Source of the DNA: Cryobacterium sp. SO2
GTDB lineage: Bacteria; Actinomycetota; Actinomycetes; Actinomycetales; Microbacteriaceae
Direction: 5' to 3'
Assembly: GCF_026151165.2 (NCBI RefSeq)
Contig: NZ_CP117849.1
Coordinates: 2,790,001 to 2,854,000 of the forward strand
Length of the DNA stretch: 64,000 nucleotides
The stretch's first letter is position 1. Each line of letters opens with the position of its first letter. Shown here piece by piece: positions 48,707 through 57,955 of this stretch. Under the pieces are notes generated by a model. It saw only the letters and a program-made list of their open reading frames with translations, ran no database searches and was not told the DNA's origin. A program made the translations under genes and the position numbers.

Positions 48707-50623
48707 TCAGGCCCGGGTCGGGGCCAATTCGACCCGGTTGCGGCCGCCGGACTTGGCCTCGTAGAGGGCGGCATCCGCGCGACCAAGCCAACGCGACACG
48801 CTCTCGCCGCGGGTGAGAAGGGCCACGCCCACGCTGGCCGTGCAGCTGAGCCCGGCGGTCACGGTGCTCCACGGATGGCTGCGCACCTCGCCGAGCAGCC
48901 GCTCGCAGATCTGCACGGCCTGGTCGAGATTGGTGTTGCCCAGCACCAGCAGGAACTCCTCGCCGCCGACCCGCACGGCGAGGTCGGTGGCCCTGGTGGT
49001 TTCGCCGAGGATGGCGGCCATGGTGGTGAGCACCCGGTCGCCGGCCGCGTGGCCGTGCTGGTCGTTGACCTCCTTGAAGTGGTCCATGTCGATCATCACG
49101 GCGCAGAGCGGTTCGGAGCGGTCGAGGGCGGTGCTCATCATCTCGGGCAGCTGCCGGTCGAGGGCCCGGCGGTTGGGCAGCCGGGTGAGCGGGTCGGTGT
49201 TGGCCTGCTCGTCCAGCTCCTCGGCACGGATGCGCTGCATCTCGGCCTCCAGCTGGGAGCGCTGGGCCTCGTGGCGGGCCTGCTCGATCTCGAGGGAGTT
49301 GATCAGCATGCGCGACTGCAGCCCGGCGGTCTGCCGGGTGAGACCGAGCATCAGCACGTGCAGTTCCTCGTGGTGCCGCAGGGCCTGCTCGAACCGGCCG
49401 GCGTTGCTGTGCATCTCGTAGAGTTCCCGGTGCAGCTTCACCTTGAGGGCCGCATCCTCGGACACCGACGGGTCGGCCAGCTGGGCGTCCATCATGGCGC
49501 AGGCCAGGTCGATCCGACCCTCGGCCCTGGCCACCTCGGCCAGTTGGGCGTCGTTGTTCACGGCCAGGTTTTGATAGTTGTTCGCGGTGGCGATGGTCTT
49601 GGACCGGCCGGCCTGCGACCGCGCCTCGGCGTACTGGCCCAGCTCGATGAGGAAGCCGACCAGGTTGGTGCGCGCGACGGTCTCGTAGAAGGCGTGCCGC
49701 TGCTCGAGCGCGCGGGCCACGGCGGCTCGGGTGAGGGCGAGGCCGTCGCGGAGCGCCTCCGACGCATCCTCGCCGGCCGTGCGCTGTGCCCGGGCGATCT
49801 CGAGGAAGGCGTCGCCCAGGTTGTTCACCGCGGCGAAGCCGGCCTCGGGGTCGTCGAGCGTGTCGGCCAAGGCGATGGCTTGCCGGCCCAGCTGGATGCT
49901 GCGCTCGGCCTCGCCGAGGGCCTGGTGCACCATGGACGACCGGCTGAGCGCCCAGAACTCGGCGGTGACGCTGCCGCAGGCCCGCGCGGCCTCGAGGGCG
50001 CCGAGCACATGGCTGAGCGCGGGCTCTTCCAGCGCCGTCTCGTGGAAGGCCAGCGCCAGTGTGCAGTGCACGGTGGACTGCGCGAGCAGGTCGCCGGTGC
50101 CGGTGAAGTAGTCCAGGGCCAGCAGGCCGTGGCGCACGGAGGCCTCGAACTCGCCCAGCCGCAGCCAGTGGCCGGAGAGGAGCTGCCAGGCCCTGGCCTC
50201 CTGGGCGGCGGTGACGTGCGGGTCGGCGAGGGCGTGTTCGGCCTGGGCGACGCCGATGTGGTGCTGGCCGTCGCGATTGGCCTGGGCGCTGGAGTCGAGC
50301 AGGGCGTCGATCGCCGTGTCGCGGGGCGGGGGCATGCGGTGCCCGGCGTCGGCCGGGGCGGAGGCGGCCGGGTTCGGCAGGTCGGCCTGGGTCTCGGGCT
50401 CGGCCGGAGTCGGCAGGTCGGCCTGGTCGGCCGGCTGGGGCAGGTCGCCGCGCTCGACGAAGCCGCCGGGCAGGGCGGCATCCGTGTCGGTGACGCCGGC
50501 TGCGGCTCCCGCGGCGGATGTCCCCGGAGTCGCGCCCGAGATCTCCTGAGCATGGGTCGAGGTGTCCGCCGGGACGGTGGTTCCGGCCGGGAGCGGCGGG
50601 ACGAGGTCGCCGGAGGGGGTCAT
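48707..50623 (-). CDS. TPR-GGDEF diguanylate cyclase
   Basis: A 638-aa cytoplasmic protein. An acidic Pro/Ala-rich head (to about residue 105) is followed by helical TPR-type repeats (about 115-445), a coiled coil (LEIEQARHEAQRSQLEAEMQ, then RIRAEELDEQ) and a GGDEF domain with TDPLTRLPNRRAL, DMDHFKEVNDQHGHAAGD and the active-site variant GGEEF, which is normally active. The start is uncertain: ATG 50623 lacks a clear ribosome site and the frame stays open upstream. No EAL domain, so it should make cyclic di-GMP; the TPR part probably senses a protein partner. Confidence 0.85.
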   Translation of the reverse strand: MTPSGDLVPPLPAGTTVPADTSTHAQEISGATPGTSAAGAAAGVTDTDAALPGGFVERGDLPQPADQADLPTPAEPETQADLPNPAASAPADAGHRMPPPRDTAIDALLDSSAQANRDGQHHIGVAQAEHALADPHVTAAQEARAWQLLSGHWLRLGEFEASVRHGLLALDYFTGTGDLLAQSTVHCTLALAFHETALEEPALSHVLGALEAARACGSVTAEFWALSRSSMVHQALGEAERSIQLGRQAIALADTLDDPEAGFAAVNNLGDAFLEIARAQRTAGEDASEALRDGLALTRAAVARALEQRHAFYETVARTNLVGFLIELGQYAEARSQAGRSKTIATANNYQNLAVNNDAQLAEVARAEGRIDLACAMMDAQLADPSVSEDAALKVKLHRELYEMHSNAGRFEQALRHHEELHVLMLGLTRQTAGLQSRMLINSLEIEQARHEAQRSQLEAEMQRIRAEELDEQANTDPLTRLPNRRALDRQLPEMMSTALDRSEPLCAVMIDMDHFKEVNDQHGHAAGDRVLTTMAAILGETTRATDLAVRVGGEEFLLVLGNTNLDQAVQICERLLGEVRSHPWSTVTAGLSCTASVGVALLTRGESVSRWLGRADAALYEAKSGGRNRVELAPTRA

Positions 50624-50878
50624 CGCGGGCCCGCAGACAGGGCGAACGCGCCGCCCGCTCGTCTCAGCGGGAAGCGAAGTGACGGTACGCCAGGTGCGTT
50701 CACGGTTCAGTCCCCAAACTGCTCGTAACTCGAACCTAGCAGCGCCACGGAGGCTACCGGCCCCTTCCGGCCGCTGCGCACTCCCCCATTCATGGGTAAT
50801 TTCGATCGCGAATGATCGCGCTCTCATCTGCTGTTGATGGCGCGGGCACAGCCAGCCCATAGCCGCGCGGCTCCGGGG

Positions 50879-51898
50879 TCAGCGCCAGCCCAGGCCTGGC
50901 GCCACGAACCGGATAACGGAGTCGAGCAGCCGGGCGTTGTAGTCCACCCCGAGCTGGTTCGGCACCGTGATGTGCACGGTGTCGGCGGCCTGCACCGCGG
51001 CATCCTGGGCCAGCTGCTCGACGAGCACATCGGGTTCGCCGATGTAGCTCTTGCCGAACCGGGCCAGGCCGCCGTCGAGGTGGCCCACCTGGTCGCGGTT
51101 GTCGGCCTGCGCGCGCAGCCCGAAGTAACGGCGGTCCTCGTCGGTGACGAGCGGCAGGATGCTGCGGCTCACCGCCACCCGGGGCGTGCCGGCGTGGCCG
51201 GCGGCCGCCCAGGCCGCGCGGAAGATCGCGATCTGCTCGGCCTGCAGATCGCCGAAGTCCACGCCGGTGTCTTCGGTGAGCAGGGTCGAGCTCATCAGGT
51301 TCATGCCCTGTTCGCCGGTCCACTGCGCGGTCGCGCGGCTGCCGGAGCCCCACCAGATGCGATCGCTGAGGCCGGGCGACTGGGGCTGGATGGCGAGCAG
51401 CCCGCTATGCCCGGTGAGCTGCGGGTTCGCGGCGGCGACACCCGCGCCGGCGATGGCGGCACGGAACGCTGCGGTGCGCGCCCGGGCGTCATCCGCGTCG
51501 CTCTGGCCGGGGGCGGGTACATTGCCGAACGCTTCGGCGCCGCGCAGCGCGGTCTCGGGTGAGCCGCGGCTGAGGCCCAGCTGCAACCGGCCGTTGCTGA
51601 TCAGGTCGGTGATGGCCGCTTCTTCGGCCATGTAGAGGGGGTTCTCGTAGCGCATGTCGATCACGCCGGTGCCCAGCTCGATGCGGCTGGTGCGGGCGGC
51701 CATGGCGGCCAGGAGCGGGAACGGCGAGGCGAGCTGCGGGGCGAAGTGGTGCACGCGCACGGAGGCGCTGTCCACGCCGAGCTCCTCTGCCGCGACCGCC
51801 AGCTCCACGGTCTGGAGCAGGGCGTCCTGCGCGGTGCGCACGAGCGACCCCGGCACCGCCTGGTAGTGGCCGAAGGAGAGGAACCCGATGTGTTTCAT
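50879..51898 (-). CDS. LLM-class flavin-dependent oxidoreductase
   Basis: A 339-aa luciferase-like TIM barrel. Marks: MKHIGFLSFGHYQ, SVRVHHFAPQLASPFPLLAA, RIELGTGVIDMRYENPLYMA, GRLQLGLSRGSPETALRG and IWWGSGSRATAQW. The family uses FMN or F420. An F420-reductase-like gene and a Ddn-like gene elsewhere in the window make F420 possible but not shown. It diverges from the repeat array at 51985. Confidence 0.88.
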   Translation of the reverse strand: MKHIGFLSFGHYQAVPGSLVRTAQDALLQTVELAVAAEELGVDSASVRVHHFAPQLASPFPLLAAMAARTSRIELGTGVIDMRYENPLYMAEEAAITDLISNGRLQLGLSRGSPETALRGAEAFGNVPAPGQSDADDARARTAAFRAAIAGAGVAAANPQLTGHSGLLAIQPQSPGLSDRIWWGSGSRATAQWTGEQGMNLMSSTLLTEDTGVDFGDLQAEQIAIFRAAWAAAGHAGTPRVAVSRSILPLVTDEDRRYFGLRAQADNRDQVGHLDGGLARFGKSYIGEPDVLVEQLAQDAAVQAADTVHITVPNQLGVDYNARLLDSVIRFVAPGLGWR

Positions 51899-51984
51899 GC
51901 TTGCTGCAGCGTCCCTCGTCCCCCACGTATTCCCGCTCCCACCCGCCCTTCTCCGCCACCGGCCTGAGGAGGTGGCCGGCCGCC

Positions 51985-52136
51985 GGGCCGTTGCGCGGGC
52001 CAGGCGCCGTTGCGCGGGCCAGGCGCCGTTGCGCGGGCCAGGCGCCGTTGCGCGGGCCAGGCGCCGCTACGCGGGCCAGGCGCCGTTACGCGGGGTAGGC
52101 GCCGCTCCGCGGGGTAGGCGCCGTTGCGCGGGTGGA
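51985..52136. repeat. Eight tandem 19-bp repeats
   Basis: The unit GCGCCGTTGCGCGGGCCAG repeats eight times without gaps from 51985; the later copies vary (CTACG, TTACG, CTCCG and GGGTAG). It fills part of the 481-bp gap between the LLM and HAD genes. Confidence 0.9.
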
Positions 52137-52379
52137 GCGCCAGCCGGGCGGGGGCTACGCGGAGTGGCGCGGTACCCGCGCAACGCGATACGCGGGTCAG
52201 GCGCCGTTGCGCGGGTGGCGCGCCACCCGCGCAGCGGCGCTGAACCCGCGCGCCGCCATCCGTCGGGCCTGCGGCCGCCCGGGCCCGGCGGGAGCGACCC
52301 GAGGCCGGCCCCGCGGTGGCGCGGATGCCCGATCGGGTCGCTACGCCGGCTCGGGCCCCGGTACTGCCAAGCTGGGGGC
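52137..52379. repeat. GC-rich palindromic repeat continuing the array
   Basis: The segment holds the 24-bp perfect palindrome at 52209-52232 (core GCGGGTGGCGCGCCACCCGC at 52211-52230) flanked by inverse-oriented repeat units. The same 20-bp core occurs at 59022 and 59385. After about 52255 nothing repeated is seen; the last bases form the promoter side of the HAD gene. Confidence 0.8.
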
Positions 52380-53120
52380 ATGCGTCATCTGTTCCTGGAC
52401 TTCTTCGGCACCCTCGTCAACTACGCGGACTCCCGCGCGGGGCAGGGCTACGCCGACACGCACGCCAGCATGCTGGCGCTGGGCGCACGCGGCACCGAGC
52501 AGGAGACCGCCACAGCCTGGCTGGATGCCTTCCACCAGCTCAACGCGGAGTCCGACACCGACCACCGCGAGTTCACCATGGAGGAGCTGTCCCGGCGGGC
52601 CATCGTGCGGCTCGTCGGCCGTGAACCCGACGCCGCCGAGATCGCCCACGGCGCCACGAGCAACATGGCCGACTGGGAGCGCGGCGTGGTGCTCATCCCC
52701 GGCATGGCCGAGACGCTCAAGGAACTGGGCCAGACGTTCACCCTCACCATCGTGTCCAACACACACAGCGCATCCGTGGTGCCCCGCCAACTGGCGGCCA
52801 TGGGTGCCACCGACCTCATCGCCAACATCGTGACGTCGCTCGAGGTGGGCTTTCGCAAGCCGCACTCGGCGATCTACCAGGCGGCCCTCGACCGCGCCGA
52901 GGCCGACCCCGCCCGGGTGATCTTCGTGGGCGACACCTGGGACGCCGACTTCGACGGCCCGCGCGCGCACGGCATGGAGGCCGTGCTCGTGGCCGCCGCC
53001 CCGCGGGACGGCGTGCCGGAGACCCGCCGGGTGAGCTCGGTGCTCGACCTGCCCGACCTGCTCTCGTTCCGTTACCCGAGCACCCGCCCGGTCAGCACCC
53101 GCCCCCGCGGGGTGGCCTGA
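52380..53120 (+). CDS. HAD-family hydrolase
   Basis: A 246-aa phosphatase-like hydrolase. Motif I is FLDFFGTLVNY: the first Asp is present, but the usual DxD has Phe-Phe-Gly, as in relatives reading DFFGTL. Motif II is LTIVSNTHSASV, motif III the Lys in FRKPHSAIYQAAL, and motif IV VIFVGDTWDADFDG. ATG 52380 is chosen because the fold begins there; the in-frame extension upstream is repeat DNA. CAAGCT ends 6 nt upstream. Substrate unknown. Confidence 0.83.
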   Translation: MRHLFLDFFGTLVNYADSRAGQGYADTHASMLALGARGTEQETATAWLDAFHQLNAESDTDHREFTMEELSRRAIVRLVGREPDAAEIAHGATSNMADWERGVVLIPGMAETLKELGQTFTLTIVSNTHSASVVPRQLAAMGATDLIANIVTSLEVGFRKPHSAIYQAALDRAEADPARVIFVGDTWDADFDGPRAHGMEAVLVAAAPRDGVPETRRVSSVLDLPDLLSFRYPSTRPVSTRPRGVA

Positions 53121-53177
53121 CTCCTGCCCGGTTCCCGCCGGCGGCGACGGGCGCGCGCATGTGGGTAAGCTCGGCGA

Positions 53178-53687
53178 ATGGTTACAGAGGGGTACCGCAT
53201 CCACCGCACCGTGGCGAGCGACTGGCGTGAGGTGCGCGATCTGCGCTTGGAGATGCTGCGGGACACCCCGATCGCATTCGGCGAGACCCTGCAGGATGCC
53301 CTCGGTCACTCCGAAAGCGAATGGCGGATGCGCGCGGCACGCGGCACCGCCGAGCACGGCACCGTGCTCGTGGCGATCGACCCGGCCGGGCAGTGGGTGG
53401 GCACGATGGGCGGCTACGTGCCCGACCCGGCCGCCGGCCCGCTGCTCGTGGGCGTGTACGTGTCGCCGGGCCACCGCGGCCGCGACGCCGGGGTCTTCGA
53501 CACCCTGCTCGCCGCCATCGAGGACTGGGCGCGCGACGAGGGCGAGGTATTGACCCTGCACGTGCACGAGGACAACGCCAGGGCTCGAGCAGCCTACCTG
53601 CGCCGCGGGTTCACCGAGACCGGGCACCGGGTGCAGTACGTGCTGGATGCCGCGGCCATGGAGATCGAGATGGTCAAGCGGCTCTAA
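53178..53687 (+). CDS. GNAT-family N-acetyltransferase
   Basis: A 169-aa acetyltransferase. DWREVRDLRLEMLRDTPIAF is the usual opening, VGVYVSPGHRGRDAGVFDTL carries the acetyl-CoA loop, and LHVHEDNARARAAYLRRGF the C-terminal signature. TAAGCT (53166-53171) ends 6 nt before ATG 53178. Its stop overlaps the convergent DUF2207 stop by 3 bp (CTAA). Confidence 0.87.
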   Translation: MVTEGYRIHRTVASDWREVRDLRLEMLRDTPIAFGETLQDALGHSESEWRMRAARGTAEHGTVLVAIDPAGQWVGTMGGYVPDPAAGPLLVGVYVSPGHRGRDAGVFDTLLAAIEDWARDEGEVLTLHVHEDNARARAAYLRRGFTETGHRVQYVLDAAAMEIEMVKRL

Positions 53688-55702
53688 CGGCCGCCTCCTC
53701 CCCCACCACCGCCACCGCCACCGGAGAACCCGCCGCCGAAGGATCCGCCGGAGAAACTGCCGCCGCCGCTGCCCGACCAGGTGGAGGGCGGCGGGGGCGT
53801 GGGCGTTTCGGAGGTGTGCACAGAGGAGACGAGGCCGTTGAGGGCCGAGGCCAGATAGAGGCCGCTGAACGCGTTCTGCGACAGGAACCAGTCCGGTGCG
53901 GCGGTGGCCTGCTCGTAGTAGAAGGCGAGCTCCGCCGCCCACTCCCGTTCGACGCCCCAGAGCACCGCGAACGGCAGCAGCTTCTCGTAGAGCTTCACGA
54001 GCTCCACGGTGTCGGGGCCGGCGGTGGTGAGGCCGACGGCGGGCGCGGAGCCCTGCGGGGCTACGGCCAGCGGCACGGTCACCCGGTCGGCGCCGTCGGG
54101 GCTCTGCAGCATCCGGAATCTGTCTGCCTCGGCCAGCTCGAGGTACACCTTCATGCCCTGCAGGTAGTCCCGCTGCTCGGCCCCCGCGTCGGTGAGGACG
54201 ACGGGACGGGATGCGGCCGCGCTGGCCACGACCACGGCGATCACCATGAGCACGAGCAGCGGGAAGATCCAGACCCCGGGCAACCAGCCCAGGCCCACGC
54301 CGGACACGAGCACCACCAGTGCGACCAGGACCACGGCGGCGCAGCCGATCAGCCACCGGGCCTTCACCCGGTTCCACGGCGCCCGGGCCCGCCAGCCGCG
54401 GGTGATCGCGCGCGCGCGGGCATCCGCCGTGGCCGACGCCAACGCGCCGGCCAGGGCGTCGTCGGTGACCCCGAGCTCACACACGGCGCCCACCTCGAGC
54501 TCGGGGAAGAACACCCAGAGCAGGGCAAGCTCCTGGTCGTCGACGCCGTCGGCGCTCAGGAGCTGCAGCGTGTAGTCGCCACCGTCGGCGCTCACCGGGT
54601 AGTCCAGGATGCGCACCTTGCCGCGCACCGCGAAGCTCACGATCTGCGCGGCCACGGCCGAGTTCGTGCGCCCGATGAGATCGGCGGCCTCGAGCAGGTT
54701 GTAGCCCGGCGGCACGCTGTACTGCGGGATGATCGTGCCGCGGCCGCGGGCGTCGCGGGGGCGCAGGAAGGCCCAGGAGAGCGGGACGGAGCCGAAGAGC
54801 AGGGCCAGGCCGATCAGGATCACCGGGAGGGCGCTGAGGTCGAGCGGCTGGTCGGTCGCCGGGAAGCCGCCGTAACCCGGATCGGACTGCGCCTCTGCCG
54901 GCACCTGCACGAAGGTACCGGCCGTGAAGCCGATGGCCACGGTGAGGTTCTCGCCCGGGCCCAGGTCGGTGGCGCCGGCGGTGAACAGCTGGCCGGCCGG
55001 TTCGTCGGCGGTCGCGGCGGCGGCATCCGGGTCGGCCTCCTGCACGATCCGGCACTCGCCGCTCTCGCCTTGCGCCCCGGCGTAGCAGGCGCTGGCCCCG
55101 GTCAGGAAGGAGGTGATGGCCGGGTCCACGTGCACGCGGGCGTCGACGGAGCCGAACGGCTGGTCGAAGCCGGTGCCGTTGGTGTCCCAGTACAGTTCAT
55201 CGTCGTTGGTGTCGGCGAAGGCCCGCACCACGTTCTGTTGCGTGTAGCTGATTACGTAGGTCTGAGTGCCGCGCACGAACTCGTCGGTGCCGAGCGCGAG
55301 CTCGGTGAAGCCGCCGTTCACTGTGCTCTCGAAGTACACCGGAGCGCCCTGGGCATCCGTGACGGATTCGACGCTGGTGTGCAGTGGCACGCCGTCGTAG
55401 TCGTTGGGGATGGCCCGGATGATGCCGCGGTTCTGGTCGAAGTCGGGGAACTCGGCCACGAAGGTCTCGACGGTGCGCAGGGTGGAGTGACCCGCCTCGT
55501 CGCGGCCGAGGTAGTAGTCGGCCGCGAACGAGTCGAAGGTGAAGTCCGAGGTGTCGGTTCTGACGCTTGCGGGGCTGACCGCTGCGGCGCTGACGGCTGC
55601 GGGCACCGGGCCCAGCCCCACCGCGCTCGCCGCCAGCGGCGCACCGAGCGCCAGCACCATGGTTACGACAAGGGAGGACAGGACCTTCAGAAGACGAGTC
55701 AC
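53684..55702 (-). CDS. DUF2207 membrane protein with Gly-rich tail
   Basis: A 672-aa exported membrane protein. It has a signal peptide (VVTMVLALGAPLAASA), an extracellular DUF2207 beta domain (residues ~40-280, with a Cys pair), one helix near 290-310, a cytoplasmic region, two adjacent helices near 440-490, and a C-terminal tail of Gly, Ser and Phe ending in a run of glycines. This layout is standard for DUF2207; function unknown, perhaps envelope-related. GTG 55702 overlaps the upstream stop (GTGA), and TAGGCT lies 7 nt before it, so it may also have its own leaderless transcript. Confidence 0.87.
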   Translation of the reverse strand: MTRLLKVLSSLVVTMVLALGAPLAASAVGLGPVPAAVSAAAVSPASVRTDTSDFTFDSFAADYYLGRDEAGHSTLRTVETFVAEFPDFDQNRGIIRAIPNDYDGVPLHTSVESVTDAQGAPVYFESTVNGGFTELALGTDEFVRGTQTYVISYTQQNVVRAFADTNDDELYWDTNGTGFDQPFGSVDARVHVDPAITSFLTGASACYAGAQGESGECRIVQEADPDAAAATADEPAGQLFTAGATDLGPGENLTVAIGFTAGTFVQVPAEAQSDPGYGGFPATDQPLDLSALPVILIGLALLFGSVPLSWAFLRPRDARGRGTIIPQYSVPPGYNLLEAADLIGRTNSAVAAQIVSFAVRGKVRILDYPVSADGGDYTLQLLSADGVDDQELALLWVFFPELEVGAVCELGVTDDALAGALASATADARARAITRGWRARAPWNRVKARWLIGCAAVVLVALVVLVSGVGLGWLPGVWIFPLLVLMVIAVVVASAAASRPVVLTDAGAEQRDYLQGMKVYLELAEADRFRMLQSPDGADRVTVPLAVAPQGSAPAVGLTTAGPDTVELVKLYEKLLPFAVLWGVEREWAAELAFYYEQATAAPDWFLSQNAFSGLYLASALNGLVSSVHTSETPTPPPPSTWSGSGGGSFSGGSFGGGFSGGGGGGGGGGGR

Positions 55703-56103
55703 GCCCCCGAGCCTAGTGACCCCCTCAGATTCAGGTCGTTGATGCGCCGTTCCAGCACGGCTCCCGCCGGGAACACCCCGGCCAACCTGATGAGCTCGTC
55801 GATGACCTCTTCGACCGACCGGCTGGTGCAGCACGGGCACCACTCCTGCGCGTCGAAGCTGGCCGTCAAGGCCGCCTCATACTCGGTGCGAGTGAGTCCG
55901 GGGATATCCCGGACGACCGCCGTCGTCGTGTAGTTGTTCGAACTCAGTCCGGAGAACGAACGCCCGCACTCGCACGGGCCGTCAGGTCGCCGCCGACTGG
56001 CCGGACAGACGTCCCGCAGCCAGACGAGCTCACCGTCGACACAGCGCATTGAATCGCTGGCCCGGGTTCCCTGGGTTGCCGATGTCGCCACGAATACCCT
56101 CAT
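55699..56103 (-). CDS. Cys-rich small protein, possibly DUF7715-type
   Basis: A 134-aa protein. RVFVATSATQGTRASDSMRC, then several cysteines (GPCECGRSF, EWCPCCTSR) and TTTAVVRDI make a probable zinc-binding fold. It resembles actinobacterial hypothetical proteins that open with V-x-V-A-T-S-x-T-Q-G; I believe these are now DUF7715, but this is from memory. ATG 56103 has CGGAGC upstream. Its end overlaps the DUF2207 start. Confidence 0.7.
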   Translation of the reverse strand: MRVFVATSATQGTRASDSMRCVDGELVWLRDVCPASRRRPDGPCECGRSFSGLSSNNYTTTAVVRDIPGLTRTEYEAALTASFDAQEWCPCCTSRSVEEVIDELIRLAGVFPAGAVLERRINDLNLRGSLGSGA

Positions 56104-56199
56104 GATCTGCTCCGTTTTCTCGGCACGAGGGTGTGTGAGTAGTTGGCCACAGGCTAAACCAGGCCACCGACATCCGCCCCGCTCCGACGTCGCGGGCGG

Positions 56200-57177
56200 C
56201 TAGAAGCCCTCGGGGGCGTGCGGGCGGTACGGGGCGGCGAGGCGGGCCAGCTCGTCGTCGGTGAGGGTGAGGTCGACGGAGGCGATCGCATCCGTGAGGT
56301 GGTGGGCCCGGGTGGCGCCCACGATGGGCGAGGTCACGGCCGGCTGCTGGCGAACCCAGGCGAGCGCGATCTGCGCGCGGGGCACGCCGCGTTCGGCGGC
56401 AACCTGGGCCACGGCGTCGGCGATCTCGCGGTCACCCTCCTCGTGCTGTTTGTAGAGGGTTTGGCCGAAGGTGTCGGTCTCCGAGCGGGTGGTGGTGTCA
56501 TCCCAGTCGCGGGTGAGCTTGCCGCGGGCGAGCGGGCTCCACGGCAGCACAGCCACACCCTGGTCGAGGCAGTACGGCAGCATCTCGCGCTCCTCCTCGC
56601 GGTTGAGCAGGTTGTACTGGTCCTGCATCGACACGAACCGGGTGAAGCCGCCCAGGTCGGCGGTGTGCTGGGCGGTGGCGAACTGCCACGCGTACATGGA
56701 CGAGGCGCCGATGTAACGGGCCTTGCCGGCCTTGACCACGTCGTGCAGCGCCTCCATGGTTTCCGCGATCGGGGTCAGCGGGTCCCAGCGGTGGATCTGG
56801 TAGAGGTCGACGTGGTCGGTGCCCAGCCGGGTGAGGCTGTGGTCGATCTCGGCCAGGATGGCGCGGCGCGAGAGTCCGGCGCCGTTCGGGCCCGGCCGCA
56901 TCCGCCCGTGCACCTTGGTGGCGAGCACGTAGTCGTCACGGTGGCTGAAGTCGCGCAGCGCCCGGCCCAGGATCTCCTCGCTGCTGCCGTCGGAGTAGAC
57001 ATTCGCGGTGTCGAAGGTGGTGATGCCGGCCTCGAGCGCCTGCTGGATCAGCGGCCGGCTGTCCTCCTCCGGGAGGGTCCAGGCGTGGTTGCCGCGCAGC
57101 GGGTTGCCGTAACTCATGCAACCGAGCGTGATGGCCGACACCTCGAGGCCGGTGCTGCCCAGGCGGACGTACTTCAT
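56200..57177 (-). CDS. Aldo/keto reductase
   Basis: A 325-aa NADPH-dependent reductase (TIM barrel, AKR superfamily). GSTGLEVSAITLGCMSYGNP opens it. FDTANVYSDGSSEEILGRAL holds the catalytic Asp and Tyr, ATKVHGRMRPGPNGAG the Lys, and VDLYQIHRWDPLTPIAETME the His. ATG 57177 has GAAAGG upstream; longer in-frame versions overlap an opposite-strand gene. Substrate unknown. Confidence 0.92.
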   Translation of the reverse strand: MKYVRLGSTGLEVSAITLGCMSYGNPLRGNHAWTLPEEDSRPLIQQALEAGITTFDTANVYSDGSSEEILGRALRDFSHRDDYVLATKVHGRMRPGPNGAGLSRRAILAEIDHSLTRLGTDHVDLYQIHRWDPLTPIAETMEALHDVVKAGKARYIGASSMYAWQFATAQHTADLGGFTRFVSMQDQYNLLNREEEREMLPYCLDQGVAVLPWSPLARGKLTRDWDDTTTRSETDTFGQTLYKQHEEGDREIADAVAQVAAERGVPRAQIALAWVRQQPAVTSPIVGATRAHHLTDAIASVDLTLTDDELARLAAPYRPHAPEGF

Positions 57178-57306
57178 GGCGGGGCCTTTCGGTCGGCTGT
57201 GGAGCGGGGAATTGCTCTTCACCCTAGGCGCGCCGGGTGGGGTTGTCACGCGGCTTCCAGCCTGGGGCTCAGGCGGGCGCCTAGGGGTGAGCGCTACGCT
57301 CTGGGC

Positions 57307-57711
57307 ATGGTCACTCAGTACCGCACCGTGGAGGAGTTCCGCGCCGCCCAGACCGACGGCCGCCGCGAGCTCGTCGATGCCCTCCGCGCCCTCGTGAACG
57401 AGGCGAGCCCGGCCGCGCAGGAGCACATCAAGTGGAACTCCCCCAGCTTCGTGCTCGACGGGGTGGACCAGGCCACGATCAGCGCGCAGGGCAAGCAGGG
57501 CGTGCGCCTGGTGCTGCACCGGGGCGCGACGACAGCCGAGAACACGGATGCCGCATCCACGTTCACCGGGGACCCGGCGGGCTTGCTCACCTGGCACTCC
57601 GACATCCGAGCGAGCCTGCTCGTCACCGACCCGGCCGACCTCGCGGCGAAGCGGGCCGCGGCCGTCGAGGTCGTGCGGGCGTGGCTCGCGCCGGTGGGTC
57701 CGTCGGCCTGA
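57307..57711 (+). CDS. DUF1801-family protein
   Basis: A 134-aa protein of the YdhG/DUF1801 fold. Marks: RRELVDALRALVNEASPAAQ, EHIKWNSPSFVLDG and LLTWHSDIRASLLVTDPADL. TACGCT (57295-57300) ends 6 nt before ATG 57307. Function unknown; relatives include iron-chaperone frataxin-like proteins. Confidence 0.83.
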   Translation: MVTQYRTVEEFRAAQTDGRRELVDALRALVNEASPAAQEHIKWNSPSFVLDGVDQATISAQGKQGVRLVLHRGATTAENTDAASTFTGDPAGLLTWHSDIRASLLVTDPADLAAKRAAAVEVVRAWLAPVGPSA

Positions 57712-57813
57712 TCCGGCGCCGGCAGGGCGGGGTGCGACGCGGCGCGGCGGCGCGGGGTGCGATGCGGCGGCGCGACGGCGCGGGTGCGACGCGGCACGGA
57801 ACGCGCCTTGCGC

Positions 57814-57885
57814 CCGTTGCGCGGGCTACGCGCCGTTTCGCGGGTGGCGCGCCGCACGCGAAACGGCGCCATGCCCGCGCAACGG
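57814..57885. repeat. 72-bp near-perfect double palindrome
   Basis: Outer arms CCGTTGCGCGGGC (57814-57826) and GCCCGCGCAACGG (57873-57885) match exactly. So do inner arms GCGCCGTTTCGCG (57830-57842) and CGCGAAACGGCGC (57857-57869). The 14-nt centre GGTGGCGCGCCGCA is itself almost palindromic. It sits between convergent genes and belongs to the family at 51985-52255 and 59001-59478. Confidence 0.88.
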
Positions 57886-57955
57886 TGGGGAGCCCCATCG
57901 GCGCCGCCGCTCCCGTCCGGGACGGTCTGCGGCGGTCCGCGGCGGGCCGGCGGCG

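Noticed and set aside
51985..52255. CRISPR array
   Set aside because: Repeats are directly abutting with no unique spacers and no cas genes.
53321..55933. An 870-codon plus-strand frame
   Set aside because: It lies antisense to the DUF2207 gene, which has a signal peptide, helices and known domain order. The frame's composition is typical of a shadow.
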